DNA of 64,000 nt from Cohnella panacarvi Gsoil 349 (GTDB taxonomy: Bacteria; Bacillota; Bacilli; Paenibacillales; Paenibacillaceae), in contig NZ_KI911563.1 of NCBI RefSeq assembly GCF_000515335.1, forward strand, positions 387,735-451,734, given 5' to 3'. The notes beneath the pieces were generated by a model that was not told the origin of the DNA, did no database searches, and was given only the letters and a program-made list of their open reading frames with translations. Made by a program: the position numbers and the translations under genes. This document shows, one piece after another, positions 1 through 8,528 of this stretch; position 1 is the stretch's first letter; every line of letters starts with the position of its first letter.

Positions 1-217
1 CATTACCACAGAACTCTCCACCGGCCATGATTAGATTTGCCGCTGCTTCCCAGGTGTTCGGCTTGCCTATAAATCCGACTTGCTCAGCATGCACGTTGTC
101 ATAAGACATTAATTGGGCAGCAATATGTTTGTAATCTTCTGCAGGATGTTCTGTCTTCACAAGTATGGTCATGTTTTGCGTCGGATTGAATTTGACAAAC
201 TCGATCTCTTGCTTCAT
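1..217 (-). CDS. cntK: Histidine racemase CntK, N-terminal part (3' end outside window)
   Basis: The 72 visible codons read like the start of a DapF-fold amino-acid racemase of the CntK type. They contain 'NPTQNMTILV' near the N-terminus, 'AEQVGFI' in the middle and 'GGEFCGN' at the edge; the last holds a catalytic cysteine. CntK of staphylococci makes D-histidine, the first building block of staphylopine-type nicotianamine-like metallophores; DapF itself has a different N-terminus. The ATG at 217 follows a GAGGGTGG-like site. The gene lies 34 bp downstream of the zinc GTPase gene on the same strand, so the two probably share a transcript controlled by the Zur-like site near 1507. The downstream partners (cntL/cntM and transporter genes) would lie to the left of the window. 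A plain diaminopimelate epimerase is the alternative, less likely from the N-terminal motif and the zinc context. Confidence 0.8.
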   Translation of the reverse strand, partial: MKQEIEFVKFNPTQNMTILVKTEHPAEDYKHIAAQLMSYDNVHAEQVGFIGKPNTWEAAANLIMAGGEFCGN

Positions 218-251
218 TACACCACCCTCGCTTATATGTCATTATTACGAA

Positions 252-1439
252 CTAAAGATAAATTGCGTTCGGCAGAGGGTCTTCAATCCGAGACCAATCG
301 GATACCATTTCGAGATCCGTTAGAAGACAGTCATCGAGCGAAGAAATCATTTCCTCACGATTCATTTCGATTCCGATAAATACGATTTTATTGATTCTAT
401 CGCCGAACTTCGCAGACCAATTGGCCCTTAATTCAGGCTCTTCCCGCAGATACATTTCTCGCTCTTCGGCCGGTAATGCCGCAACCCAATAACCGGACGG
501 ACCGAATTGAATGGATGGCCCCGCTTGGCTAAGATTTTGCCCCATATCGTTTCTAGAAGCGACCCACATGATCCCTTTAGCCCGTACAATTTCAGCCGGC
601 CAATTCTCGAGCCATTGCATCAATCTGCCCGGGTGGAATGGCTTTACGCGTTCATATACGAAAGACGAAATCCCGTATTCCTCCGTCTCCGGCGTATGGA
701 CCGGCTTCTCCATTTCCTTCAGCCAACCCGCGGATTGACTAGCCTCGTCGAAATTGAACAGCCCGGTATTCATAATGGCCGTAGGATCGACATTGCCGTT
801 GATCGTCCGAATGATCTTCGCGCAAGGCTGCAGTTTCCGCAAGATTCCTTCAAGCTGAACGAGTTCTTCTTCTCCGACCAAATCGCATTTATTGAGCAAT
901 AAGACGTCGCAAAACTCGATTTGATCGATCAGCAAATCGACGACTTCGCGCGTATCGTCTTCGCCGACGGATTGGCTTCTTTCGAGTAGCGATTCCCCGG
1001 ACGAGAAGTCATGCCAGAAGCGATTCGCATCGACAACCGTTACCATACAATCAAGTCGGCATTGTTGCGTGAGATCGATTCCTTGCTCCTCGTCGACGTA
1101 AGTAAACGTCTGCGCTACCGGTACAGGCTCACCGACTCCGGTAGACTCGATCAGAATGTAATCATAACGACCGTCTAGAGCCAATTTTTCGACCTCGCGA
1201 AGCAAATCTTCCCGAAGGGTACAACAAATACAGCCATTAGACATTTCCACCAGCTTCTCATCGGTGCGCGATAGTCCGCCACCCTCTTTTACAAGAGCCG
1301 CGTCGATATTCACCTCGCTTAGATCGTTAACGATGACGGCGACTTTCAAGCCTTGGCGATTGTTCAGCACATGATTCAGAATCGTCGTCTTACCGGAGCC
1401 TAAGTATCCGCTTAATACGGTTACGGGTATTGGGGTCAT
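252..1439 (-). CDS. zagA: Zinc-responsive GTPase metallochaperone, COG0523 family (ZagA/YciC type)
   Basis: This 395-residue P-loop GTPase of the CobW/COG0523 family is of usual length. It has the Walker A motif 'GYLGSGKTT' at the N-terminus, the metal-binding 'GCICC' motif near residue 70, 'ESTGVGEP' and the guanine-specificity 'NKCD', followed by the CobW C-terminal domain. The overall sequence matches what I know of Bacillus subtilis YciC/ZagA, a Zur-repressed protein that delivers zinc to client enzymes such as folate-pathway GTP cyclohydrolase under zinc limitation. The start follows a GGTGGG site. It is the first gene of an operon with cntK, and a Zur-like palindrome overlaps its likely -35 element. 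A client in metallophore production is possible but not shown. Confidence 0.9.
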   Translation of the reverse strand: MTPIPVTVLSGYLGSGKTTILNHVLNNRQGLKVAVIVNDLSEVNIDAALVKEGGGLSRTDEKLVEMSNGCICCTLREDLLREVEKLALDGRYDYILIESTGVGEPVPVAQTFTYVDEEQGIDLTQQCRLDCMVTVVDANRFWHDFSSGESLLERSQSVGEDDTREVVDLLIDQIEFCDVLLLNKCDLVGEEELVQLEGILRKLQPCAKIIRTINGNVDPTAIMNTGLFNFDEASQSAGWLKEMEKPVHTPETEEYGISSFVYERVKPFHPGRLMQWLENWPAEIVRAKGIMWVASRNDMGQNLSQAGPSIQFGPSGYWVAALPAEEREMYLREEPELRANWSAKFGDRINKIVFIGIEMNREEMISSLDDCLLTDLEMVSDWSRIEDPLPNAIYL

Positions 1440-1477
1440 CTTCCCACCATCCTAATTGTAATTTTTACGCATAAGAA

Positions 1478-1518
1478 ACGATAGCAGAAAAAGTCTTAAT
1501 CGTCAATATTACGATTAA
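1478..1518 (-). promoter_or_regulatory. Promoter with overlapping Zur-like operator for zagA-cntK
   Basis: On the minus strand a -35 TTGACG (complement of 1501-1506) and a -10 TATCGT (complement of 1478-1483) are 17 bp apart. A 23-bp imperfect palindrome at 1496-1518, half-sites TTAATCGT and ACGATTAA around the centre at 1507, overlaps the -35. This fits the Bacillus Zur box, whose arms read AATCGTAAT/ATTACGATT. The whole inverted repeat extends to 1488-1526 and is flanked by A and T runs, so it could also act as a terminator. Confidence 0.7.
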
Positions 1519-1587
1519 GACTTTTTTAGAGTGCGTATGATACGTTTTCTTTTCCTTACAAGCGATCTGAAGCACCCTTCTCTCCTT

Positions 1588-2697
1588 CTATCGCCCAGGT
1601 ATCTTCCGGAAGAGGGAAGCAACCAATAAGCAAAGCGGCAGTGCCAAGCATCCGACCAGAATAAACTTAAGAAGAGGATCAACGGAAATACCGCGGAGCC
1701 AATAAGCGATATAAGTCACGATGAAGGCATGAATCATATAGACGAGAAATGCTTGAGCCGACAGCCATCTGGACACCGGAGACGGATCGCCGTTCCATCG
1801 CTTGCGAAACGTTACCAGCAGCCAATAAGAGATCCCAAGCCCTAAAATCGGGTCAGTAATAGAATAAATGGCCGACTGCCAATTCATGCCGCCTTCGAAG
1901 GAGGTATCCCCTTCCATCGCACCGCCGAGTAACATAACAATGGGAAACGAAATAATGAGAACGCACACAACGACTCTCCATTTACGAGCAGCGGATTGTG
2001 TTAATTGATCCAGCCATTTTCCGCGATAAGCCGCTATCCCTCCGATATATAGTCCAACGTACGCCGGGAAATAAGCAAGCTGAAGAGACAATACCGTCTC
2101 CCCGACGGGATAAATCAATCGAATGAGGAAGTTGGCCATCGCGACGGCGACGAGATATCCGGCAATCGTTCCCGAGGTTAGATTGTACGTTTTCTTGGCA
2201 GTCTGTTCCCCTCTCATAAGCCGGTACCCCGCATAAGCGGCGAAGAACAGGAGCAACGCCACCAAGTACCACAAGGGTCCCACCTCGAATTCCGCAAAAC
2301 TAAAAAGAAGGTTCGGCATCGCTCTCGTGATCAAGTAACTGGCGAACGAGCCTTCATACCCCGTAGATACATACGCCAATAATGGAGTGATGACGGCCAT
2401 GAAGAGGATGATCGGAATTCCGAATCTGATCAATCGTGCCTTCATAAACTTAACCGCTCCATGGCGGTCATAAGAGGATGGGGTCACATAGCCGGATATA
2501 AAGAAAAACAACCCCATGAAGAACGATTGATTCACTGCCGTGAACGTCGAAAGTAGCGCGGTTGCAACATCCGTGCTTGGTTGTTCTATATAATACCAAC
2601 TTCCTGCCCCTCCGTAAGTGATCGCGGTATGATGGAGGACCACCAGCACCGTCATGAACACCTTCAGCCGGTCCAAATATGCCATTCGCTTCTCCAT
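1588..2697 (-). CDS. Membrane acyltransferase, acyltransferase-3 family
   Basis: The protein has 369 residues and about ten hydrophobic segments. Its N-terminus 'YLDRLKVFMTVLVVLHHT' carries the histidine pair typical of the acyltransferase-3 family (OafA/NodX-like O-acetyltransferases of surface sugars and antibiotics). The open frame runs upstream to 2922, but the ATG at 2697 is preceded by GGGAGG at good spacing and begins exactly at the family domain, so I use it. The acceptor cannot be told. It is transcribed divergently from the response regulator at 2914 and shows no operon partner. Confidence 0.85.
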   Translation of the reverse strand: MEKRMAYLDRLKVFMTVLVVLHHTAITYGGAGSWYYIEQPSTDVATALLSTFTAVNQSFFMGLFFFISGYVTPSSYDRHGAVKFMKARLIRFGIPIILFMAVITPLLAYVSTGYEGSFASYLITRAMPNLLFSFAEFEVGPLWYLVALLLFFAAYAGYRLMRGEQTAKKTYNLTSGTIAGYLVAVAMANFLIRLIYPVGETVLSLQLAYFPAYVGLYIGGIAAYRGKWLDQLTQSAARKWRVVVCVLIISFPIVMLLGGAMEGDTSFEGGMNWQSAIYSITDPILGLGISYWLLVTFRKRWNGDPSPVSRWLSAQAFLVYMIHAFIVTYIAYWLRGISVDPLLKFILVGCLALPLCLLVASLFRKIPGR

Positions 2698-2913
2698 GTT
2701 ACAACCTCCCGGTATCAAGTCTTGCCTCAACGGTAACATGGTGTCCGCGTTGCGATCACCGAAAGGATGTAACCCAACCGCGCAATAAATACTTCCATTC
2801 CGCAACGGCGATTCTTCGGTACGGAGGAGGAAGTTTGCGGTGTCTCCATCCCTCGAATGTAGTATAGTGAAAATTAATGAGAAAGCAGAAGAAGCTTTTC
2901 GGAGGAAACGAAC

Positions 2914-3573
2914 ATGAAGCATCTATTGATCGTTGACGACCACCAGACCTTCTTGGCTGGAACGGCCATGATTCTCGAGAAGCACGGTTATCGCGTCACA
3001 ACCGCTTCGAGTGGGCAAGTGGCGCTAGAGTCGATGCGGGAAGCCTCATTCGATATGTTTATTTTCGATCTGAAGCTTCCGGAGATGAATGGATTCGAAT
3101 TGACGGAAGAGACCTTGCGGAGGAATCCGGAGGCCATAATCGTGATCCTGACCGGAGAGGACATAGCTGAGCATTATAATCGCCTGATCGAGATCGGAGT
3201 CACCGGGATCTTGGAGAAGTCGCTCGGCGAACTAGCGTTTATCGGCAGCCTCCGAATGGCATTTCAACGCTTGACGGTGTTGCCTCTGCCTGTTGCACGC
3301 CAGCTTAGGACGACGGAAGGGCGGTTTCCTTCTCCTTATCCGGAGCAGAGCAACGCCAATAAAGCCCTCACCGATAAAGAAATCGGCGTACTCCGAATGA
3401 TTGCCCAAGGGTATAAAAATAAAGACATTGCCGACCGGCTCTTTATGAGCCAACGCAATGTCGAATACGTTATCTCGCACCTGTTCGTGAAATTGAATGC
3501 CGCTTCCCGCCAGGAAGCCGTGCTCAAGGGACTTGAACTGAAATGGATCAACTTGGATCTATCTGATTCTTAG
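2914..3573 (+). CDS. NarL/ComA-like response regulator
   Basis: A receiver domain (residues 1-120; acidic 'VDDHQ' near the N-terminus and the phosphoacceptor Asp in 'FIFDLKLPEMNG') is followed by a LuxR-type helix-turn-helix at about 150-210 ('LTDKEIGVLRMIAQGYKNKD', 'NVEYVISHLFVKL'). The HTH resembles ComA more than NarL. GGAGG lies a few bases before the ATG. The gene is tail-to-tail with the sensor kinase at 3570-5525 and their stop regions overlap by 4 bp, so the two are the likely cognate pair. No comX or comQ-like gene is visible, so a quorum-sensing role is only inferred. Confidence 0.88.
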   Translation: MKHLLIVDDHQTFLAGTAMILEKHGYRVTTASSGQVALESMREASFDMFIFDLKLPEMNGFELTEETLRRNPEAIIVILTGEDIAEHYNRLIEIGVTGILEKSLGELAFIGSLRMAFQRLTVLPLPVARQLRTTEGRFPSPYPEQSNANKALTDKEIGVLRMIAQGYKNKDIADRLFMSQRNVEYVISHLFVKLNAASRQEAVLKGLELKWINLDLSDS

Positions 3574-5525
3574 AGCGGAAGTGCGCAGTGAACCCTCAAC
3601 CCTTGACCGGGCTGGGATTCTAACATGACACTCCCTCCGACCATCCGCGCCCGCTCCTCAATCCCTTTTAAACCGAACCGATTCGTCTCATAGAAGTCTC
3701 GACTCGTCTCCATGCCTATCCCATCATCCTTATAACGAATGTGCAGCCATTCGCCCTCTTGCCCGACCTCCAACGTCAGCTTACGAGCCTCCGAATGCTT
3801 AAACCCGTTGTTGATCAACTCCTGTACGATTCGGTAGATCGTAATGGTCTGTTCGTCGCTAATAGGAGCCATAATCGGAAGTGCCTTGAATTCTAGCTGA
3901 AACTCCGCGCGCAGCCTCGTTTTCTCCACTAGCTTGGAGACGGCATGAAGCACGCCATGCTCGGAGATGAACGGCGGCATGAGCTCATGGCAGGTTTCCC
4001 GGAGCATGAATTCGACGTTATCCAATCCCCTGCGAATGTCTTCCCTACTCTCGTACACGGAATTTTCCCCGGACGCGCGTTCTACTGACCTTCGGATATT
4101 CAATAACTCCTGCAGTACTTCATCGTGCAGATCGGAAGCGAGCCGCTTTCTTTCCTTTTCCGCAATCTGCATGAATAGCTTGGACAACCAGGGCTCGCCG
4201 CCCGCTTGATTCTGTTCCATTTCATTCAGTCTGGCCTCTATGAGATGCAGATAGTCATAGAATATCGATACGTATTTGCTCATCAGCATCAACGCGAACC
4301 GATCCCGCTCAACGAGAGCAAATGGCTCCCCGCTATTCATGGATACTGCCAAATACAGTTTCCTATCCCCCGTCCCCCCTGCCGCTCCGAGAACCAACAA
4401 GGGAGTAACGCTAACTTCTCCGGGGATATGTCGGTTGTGTTTCGCTTGCAGAGCGATTAGAAGCTCCTTTTCAAGAGAATCCGTTAAGTTCCCCCCTACG
4501 CCCTGTACCACGTGCTTTGTTTCCGTATACTTAACCAAGTTAAATGTATGAGACGCAAAAAATCGCTGCCCCTCGCGCAATACGCTTTGCTCCAAATCCC
4601 CTACCCGGTAAGCGCGCGTCAACTCGGATAATAGCCGATCCAATCGCTGCCTCGTATCCACTTCCTGTTCTAGAGCGACGTTCTTCGTCTTTAGTTGGTC
4701 CGTAACATTCCTATTTTCCCGTAAGGTCTGCAAGAATCTACGGAAAAACAGTACGCCGAAATACGCAACCAGCACGAACAGCGCCCAGGGAAAGGTGTCC
4801 TCCAGACATTGTTCCCAATAGGCGTCGAGGTATCCTATGCTACGTTTCTGGAGAATTTCAAGCAGGTCTTTGCCAATATCGGGCAGCACTACGATCATGA
4901 AGAGGACAAAACCTTTGGCTATCCAACGCAGCTCCGCCTGATGGCTCTTCAGACGCATAAGGGATCTGAATTGCACGGCGTAAAGCGTCATGTTGAGGAT
5001 TACTAATAAGATATACAAGCGATCTAGGAGGAGGAAGAAGGGTTTGCTCGCCCCAATTATAAAGGAGACCATAATCGTTCCCCAGAGAGCGTAGTTAACT
5101 AAGTTTACCCCCCTGCTCCAACGTACGTTCATCGTACCCAGCAAGTAAGTAATTAGCGAGAAGACAACAATTACAACGGCGCTCTTAATCGCTAGCGAAA
5201 AGTTGCTTATCTCCGGGAAACCCCCGAACAACAATTCTTTTTCGTCCCACTCCGCGAAGAGCTGAAGCGAAGCCAGAAAAGAGAATACGCTTAAATAAAG
5301 GTAGCCTTTCTCCTTAGGAAGCACGGCGAATATGCCTAGAAATGCAAACCCGACAATGACGAACAACAGCGCAAATCCGGCATCATCGAGATGTCGCCGG
5401 ATCAGGTTAACCGCTTCCGAACCGCCGGCAAGCGGCTGCGTCAATTCATAGTTTACAAGACCGTTCATTGCAAAGATCAGCGCGACCATTCCGGTCATTA
5501 TCGCGCTTTCCTTCAACATCGCCAT
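3570..5525 (-). CDS. Multi-membrane-span sensor histidine kinase (ComP/DegS-like)
   Basis: The protein has 651 residues. The N-terminal ~270 residues hold seven to eight hydrophobic segments. A charged coiled coil follows, then a poorly conserved GAF-like stretch, then a HisKA_3 dimerisation domain with the phospho-accepting His in 'RLASDLHDEVLQELL', and a HATPase domain with 'ELINNGFKHSEA' and 'DDGIGM'. This is the ComP layout. The frame extends upstream to 5576, but the ATG at 5525 has a GGGAG site and I prefer it. It is convergent with, and probably the partner of, the response regulator at 2914-3573. Confidence 0.86.
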   Translation of the reverse strand: MAMLKESAIMTGMVALIFAMNGLVNYELTQPLAGGSEAVNLIRRHLDDAGFALLFVIVGFAFLGIFAVLPKEKGYLYLSVFSFLASLQLFAEWDEKELLFGGFPEISNFSLAIKSAVVIVVFSLITYLLGTMNVRWSRGVNLVNYALWGTIMVSFIIGASKPFFLLLDRLYILLVILNMTLYAVQFRSLMRLKSHQAELRWIAKGFVLFMIVVLPDIGKDLLEILQKRSIGYLDAYWEQCLEDTFPWALFVLVAYFGVLFFRRFLQTLRENRNVTDQLKTKNVALEQEVDTRQRLDRLLSELTRAYRVGDLEQSVLREGQRFFASHTFNLVKYTETKHVVQGVGGNLTDSLEKELLIALQAKHNRHIPGEVSVTPLLVLGAAGGTGDRKLYLAVSMNSGEPFALVERDRFALMLMSKYVSIFYDYLHLIEARLNEMEQNQAGGEPWLSKLFMQIAEKERKRLASDLHDEVLQELLNIRRSVERASGENSVYESREDIRRGLDNVEFMLRETCHELMPPFISEHGVLHAVSKLVEKTRLRAEFQLEFKALPIMAPISDEQTITIYRIVQELINNGFKHSEARKLTLEVGQEGEWLHIRYKDDGIGMETSRDFYETNRFGLKGIEERARMVGGSVMLESQPGQGLRVHCALPL

Positions 5526-5593
5526 CCTGTTCCACTCCCGTTCGTAATATGGAAGTAGTCTACCATATTTACACACGAACTTGTCTCTATAAA

Positions 5594-5621
5594 CAAAAAA
5601 CTCCGCATAGCGCGCGGAGTA
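5594..5621 (-). terminator. Rho-independent terminator after the secreted-protein gene
   Basis: Stem ACTCCGC (5600-5606) pairs with GCGGAGT (5614-5620), followed on the minus strand by a T run. It lies 25 bp past the stop of the gene at 5646-6197. The same 7-bp stem recurs at 18732-18758. Confidence 0.85.
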
Positions 5622-5645
5622 TAGGAACGGTTCGGTTTGTTACAC

Positions 5646-6197
5646 TCAGTTCATAATATGATCATTAATATATTCATTAACTACCTGAAGTTGAATTTGC
5701 AAGAATCCCCACTCGCCTATTACTTTTTTTGCTTTCTCGGCTGAGGTTGCATCGATGCCATTCGAATAGTTTTGGATTTCGGCCCATGTTAAAGTGGGTT
5801 TATTCACATGCTCCAATAGATCAACCAGAGCTTCAAGATACCAACCGTAGGAAAGATCAACATAATGAATATCCGAACGCAAAACATTAATATGAGTTTT
5901 ATTAGCCTTGTCTTCGAATATGTTCAGTTCAAGCGTCCTGCTGTTTTGTGGAATAAACCCCATCGTCGGACTATATTTAATCCCTTGGGCGCACGTAAAT
6001 GTATATTTTGTTCGAAGATTTGAACTGGAGTAGGTACACAAATACGGTTGCCCTCCCTTAATCTCCTCAAACGTCGTTCCTATGAACCCACTAGAAGTTT
6101 GAGCGGTTCTAGTGCCCTCGGCGGCAACCGCTTGTCCAAACATGCCAAGCGCGATTACGATACTCATAACCGTTACCATAAAAACTTTACGTTTCAT
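5646..6197 (-). CDS. Secreted protein of unknown function
   Basis: The 183-residue product starts with a clear signal peptide ('MKRKVFMVTVMSIVIALGMF', cleavage expected after 'AVAA'). The mature part has two cysteines in 'YLCTYSS' and 'FTCAQG' that may form a disulfide, and a helical C-terminus. I do not recognise the family. It has its own terminator and a 118-bp gap to the next gene, so it is probably monocistronic. Confidence 0.7.
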   Translation of the reverse strand: MKRKVFMVTVMSIVIALGMFGQAVAAEGTRTAQTSSGFIGTTFEEIKGGQPYLCTYSSSNLRTKYTFTCAQGIKYSPTMGFIPQNSRTLELNIFEDKANKTHINVLRSDIHYVDLSYGWYLEALVDLLEHVNKPTLTWAEIQNYSNGIDATSAEKAKKVIGEWGFLQIQLQVVNEYINDHIMN

Positions 6198-6315
6198 TCG
6201 ATAGTCCTCCTAGTGAAATGAATGGGCAAACCAAGTTATTAAATCCAAATCATCTTTTCTCCAAGGACTAGTTTATCATCCAAATTTTATTTAAAATATC
6301 CAACAAAAGTCCTTT

Positions 6316-6720
6316 TTAGTGTGCCTCGTAGAATTCAATCAGGTTATTATCAGGATCTACAACTCCGAATTCCCGTTCGCCCCACCATCGGTCTCGCAGA
6401 TGCGCATTCGGATGTATGATTCCCAACGGTTGAATTCGCCTGTATAGCTCGTCAATCCCTTCAACTTCAATTCGACAGCTGGCCGTACCGGCGATGAAAG
6501 ATTCGGCGCCAGAAGCGATTGGCTTGTGTAAGAGATCACGTGATCGCCAGCTTTCATCGCTTGCCTCCCATAGATGAATGAATCGAATCTCATGATTTAA
6601 GAGGACAGCGAAGCCCTTTTCATGGTAGCCTAATGTAAACCCAAGCTGGTCACAATAGAAATGTATGCTTTGCTTGATATCTCTTACTGGCATTGCTGGA
6701 ACGGTACGTAACATTCTCAT
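6316..6720 (-). CDS. Glyoxalase/bleomycin-resistance fold protein
   Basis: The 134-residue protein is a VOC-fold module pair: 'AMPVRDIKQSIHFYCDQLGF' at the N-terminus, 'RIEVEGIDELYRRIQ' at the start of the second half, and the ending 'EFGVVDPDNNLIEFYEA'. Size and ending resemble bleomycin-binding resistance proteins, which sequester the drug as a dimer, but many paralogs in soil bacilli have other or unknown ligands. The start follows GAGGAG at good spacing. Confidence 0.82.
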   Translation of the reverse strand: MRMLRTVPAMPVRDIKQSIHFYCDQLGFTLGYHEKGFAVLLNHEIRFIHLWEASDESWRSRDLLHKPIASGAESFIAGTASCRIEVEGIDELYRRIQPLGIIHPNAHLRDRWWGEREFGVVDPDNNLIEFYEAH

Positions 6721-6765
6721 CTATCATTCTCCTCTTTAGAATAGGTTAAACAAGGAGTGTTGGCC

Positions 6766-7218
6766 ATGCCACTGTTTCGTCGATCCAAACCGGAATCCGC
6801 ATCATCAGCTCAACCAGCCGAGACGCGCGAGCAGACTCTCCTGCGCCGCGCCAGAGAGTATCTCAGAACACTTCAGACCCACTATCCCAGCGAATATGAG
6901 CGGGTGCTGAGCGAAGTAGAGCAAGGGGACCTCGCACGCGTGAAGATAACCCTGCGCTCGCTGGGGAGTATTGTGGACGAAGGCTACATCGAGTCGATGA
7001 TCTCAGAAGTGCAGACCCGGGTTTCCTCTGCCCGTCTTTCCTATCAGAACGCATTAGACGAGAACCCCGATGTACTCAGGATATTGCTGCGCTCAGGCAA
7101 TCGCTCCGAAGCCATCGAACTTTACCAGCACCGAACCGGCGTCGACTGGCCCGAGGCGCTGGCAGCCATCAAAGACCTGGAACGAGAACTGGCCGCTGAG
7201 GATGCCGAAGGAAGATAG
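6766..7218 (+). CDS. Small cytosolic protein with an L7/L12-C-terminal-like segment
   Basis: The 150-residue product starts at the ATG at 6766, 8 bp after AAGGAG; an in-frame GTG at 6757 overlaps that site and is less likely. The middle is charged and helical. The end, 'GNRSEAIELYQHRTGVDWPE' followed by 'ALAAIKDLE', resembles the helical part of the ribosomal protein L7/L12 C-terminal domain, a segment also found in small uncharacterised proteins. GC and Arg/Ala content are higher than in the neighbours. No function can be assigned. Confidence 0.7.
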   Translation: MPLFRRSKPESASSAQPAETREQTLLRRAREYLRTLQTHYPSEYERVLSEVEQGDLARVKITLRSLGSIVDEGYIESMISEVQTRVSSARLSYQNALDENPDVLRILLRSGNRSEAIELYQHRTGVDWPEALAAIKDLERELAAEDAEGR

Positions 7219-7283
7219 CACAGCTCTACAGGCTAACTTCTTCAAGGGTACAGCCATTTCCTCTCACTCTCTCACCTATCCTA

Positions 7284-8459
7284 TTATTTTTTGTGTCTTC
7301 GATCGCGCACGTTGCCAGGTTCAATCAAGATATCGTTCAATTGCCACGAAGAGAAAAACGAAGTTCGGATGTACCGCATGTTCCATGTTGCGCTTCGCCT
7401 TCCTTCTTCGGAAGGATACATATCGACACTCCACGCGAGCGGTGTCACAAGTGCATCCTCCTCGTCGGCCGCATCCTGCCGCCTAGGCGCTGCAGATCGA
7501 ACCGCGGCGAGCGTGTCCATGATCCGCAAAACCTCATCCTGGTTGACGAGCTTCACGCCTTCCGTCAGCAGCCTTACCCATTCCGGATCCCGCTCGTTCA
7601 TCGCGTGAACCAAGCTTTCCGCCAACCTCTCCGGAGAAGCGGCGCTCGTAAAGGCCCGGGATTGTCCTGCGGCTTTGTACACCATCATCTGATGAGCCAC
7701 GTCTGGCACCGTGGACTTGTGCGTCGTGCTTTCCAAGAAATGAATGCAAAAGTGGCCCGAGAAATCGTTGTCCGGAATCCCATCCCCACCATGCGGCTTC
7801 CCGTTCATGGAAGCGGCGACTCGCTCATCTCCCAACCGCACGACGATCGCCCTGCGTTTCCAACTCCACTGCCCGCCGTAGATGGAATTCATCACCTTCG
7901 TATCCTGGCGTGTCAACGGCTGCACATCGGCATGATCGCGTCCGGCCCGCCGCTGCACTTGGAAGGTTAGTCCCGTCTCTACGTCCTGTACGGTAAAGAC
8001 GCATTTCCGATAAAAAATCCGATCGGCTTCCCGCCAATGAAGCAGGCGTCCGTAATGACGCTCCCTCAGCACTTCACCTTCTTTAAGCAGACGCGCAGAC
8101 GCGCTCGCCGGGAGAACCATTTGCTCTCCCGTATTCCCCTCCCACAAACGACCGGAACGCGTCATTCGGTACGTCCGATTCTCCGCAGGTCCGGCCACAC
8201 GGACGTACAAATCCGTGAGTTCCGGGGCGAATTCGGTCTTCTTCCCCCGCTCGGCCCGAAGCACCCAATCGGGATTAAAGCGTGATATATCGTGCAGGCT
8301 TTCGAACGAGGCATGTTCGCTTGAACGAACGACGAGCGTGACCGTATTCGCCGATTGCCCGCTCGGCGCCGCAAAGGTGGCGTACGGTACGAATATCGTC
8401 GCGAACAGCGTCGTTGCCGCGATCCATTTCGCCGTCAGCATGAATAATGTTTTTTGCAA
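7284..8459 (-). CDS. Secreted protein of unknown function (TTG start)
   Basis: I start this gene at TTG 8459, because GGAGG lies 7 bp upstream and the product then begins with a clean signal peptide ('MQKTLFMLTAKWIAATTLFA', cleavage near 'FAA'). Upstream ATGs put that ribosome site inside the coding frame. The mature protein (about 360 residues) contains 'YGGQWSWKRRAIVVRL' and the His/Cys-rich 'MNGKPHGG' and 'FSGHFCIHFLES' motifs. These recall the His and Cys-containing catalytic loop of L,D-transpeptidases without matching it well. It is divergent from the VanW gene with a 69-bp shared promoter region, suggesting a related cell-envelope role. Confidence 0.72.
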   Translation of the reverse strand: MQKTLFMLTAKWIAATTLFATIFVPYATFAAPSGQSANTVTLVVRSSEHASFESLHDISRFNPDWVLRAERGKKTEFAPELTDLYVRVAGPAENRTYRMTRSGRLWEGNTGEQMVLPASASARLLKEGEVLRERHYGRLLHWREADRIFYRKCVFTVQDVETGLTFQVQRRAGRDHADVQPLTRQDTKVMNSIYGGQWSWKRRAIVVRLGDERVAASMNGKPHGGDGIPDNDFSGHFCIHFLESTTHKSTVPDVAHQMMVYKAAGQSRAFTSAASPERLAESLVHAMNERDPEWVRLLTEGVKLVNQDEVLRIMDTLAAVRSAAPRRQDAADEEDALVTPLAWSVDMYPSEEGRRSATWNMRYIRTSFFSSWQLNDILIEPGNVRDRRHKK

Positions 8460-8528
8460 TTGGTTTCCTCCGCCCATATTTCGGATGACGTTTGGGAATC
8501 GTAACTGCTTGAAGGAGGGTGTGTACCT

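Noticed and set aside
113-379. Plus-strand frame of 88 codons
   Set aside because: It covers the start of cntK and the end of the zinc GTPase gene on the other strand, and has no ribosome site or recognisable product.
2698-2922. N-terminal extension of the acyltransferase frame
   Set aside because: The ATG at 2697 has GGGAGG and begins at the family domain; the extension overlaps the regulator gene start on the other strand.
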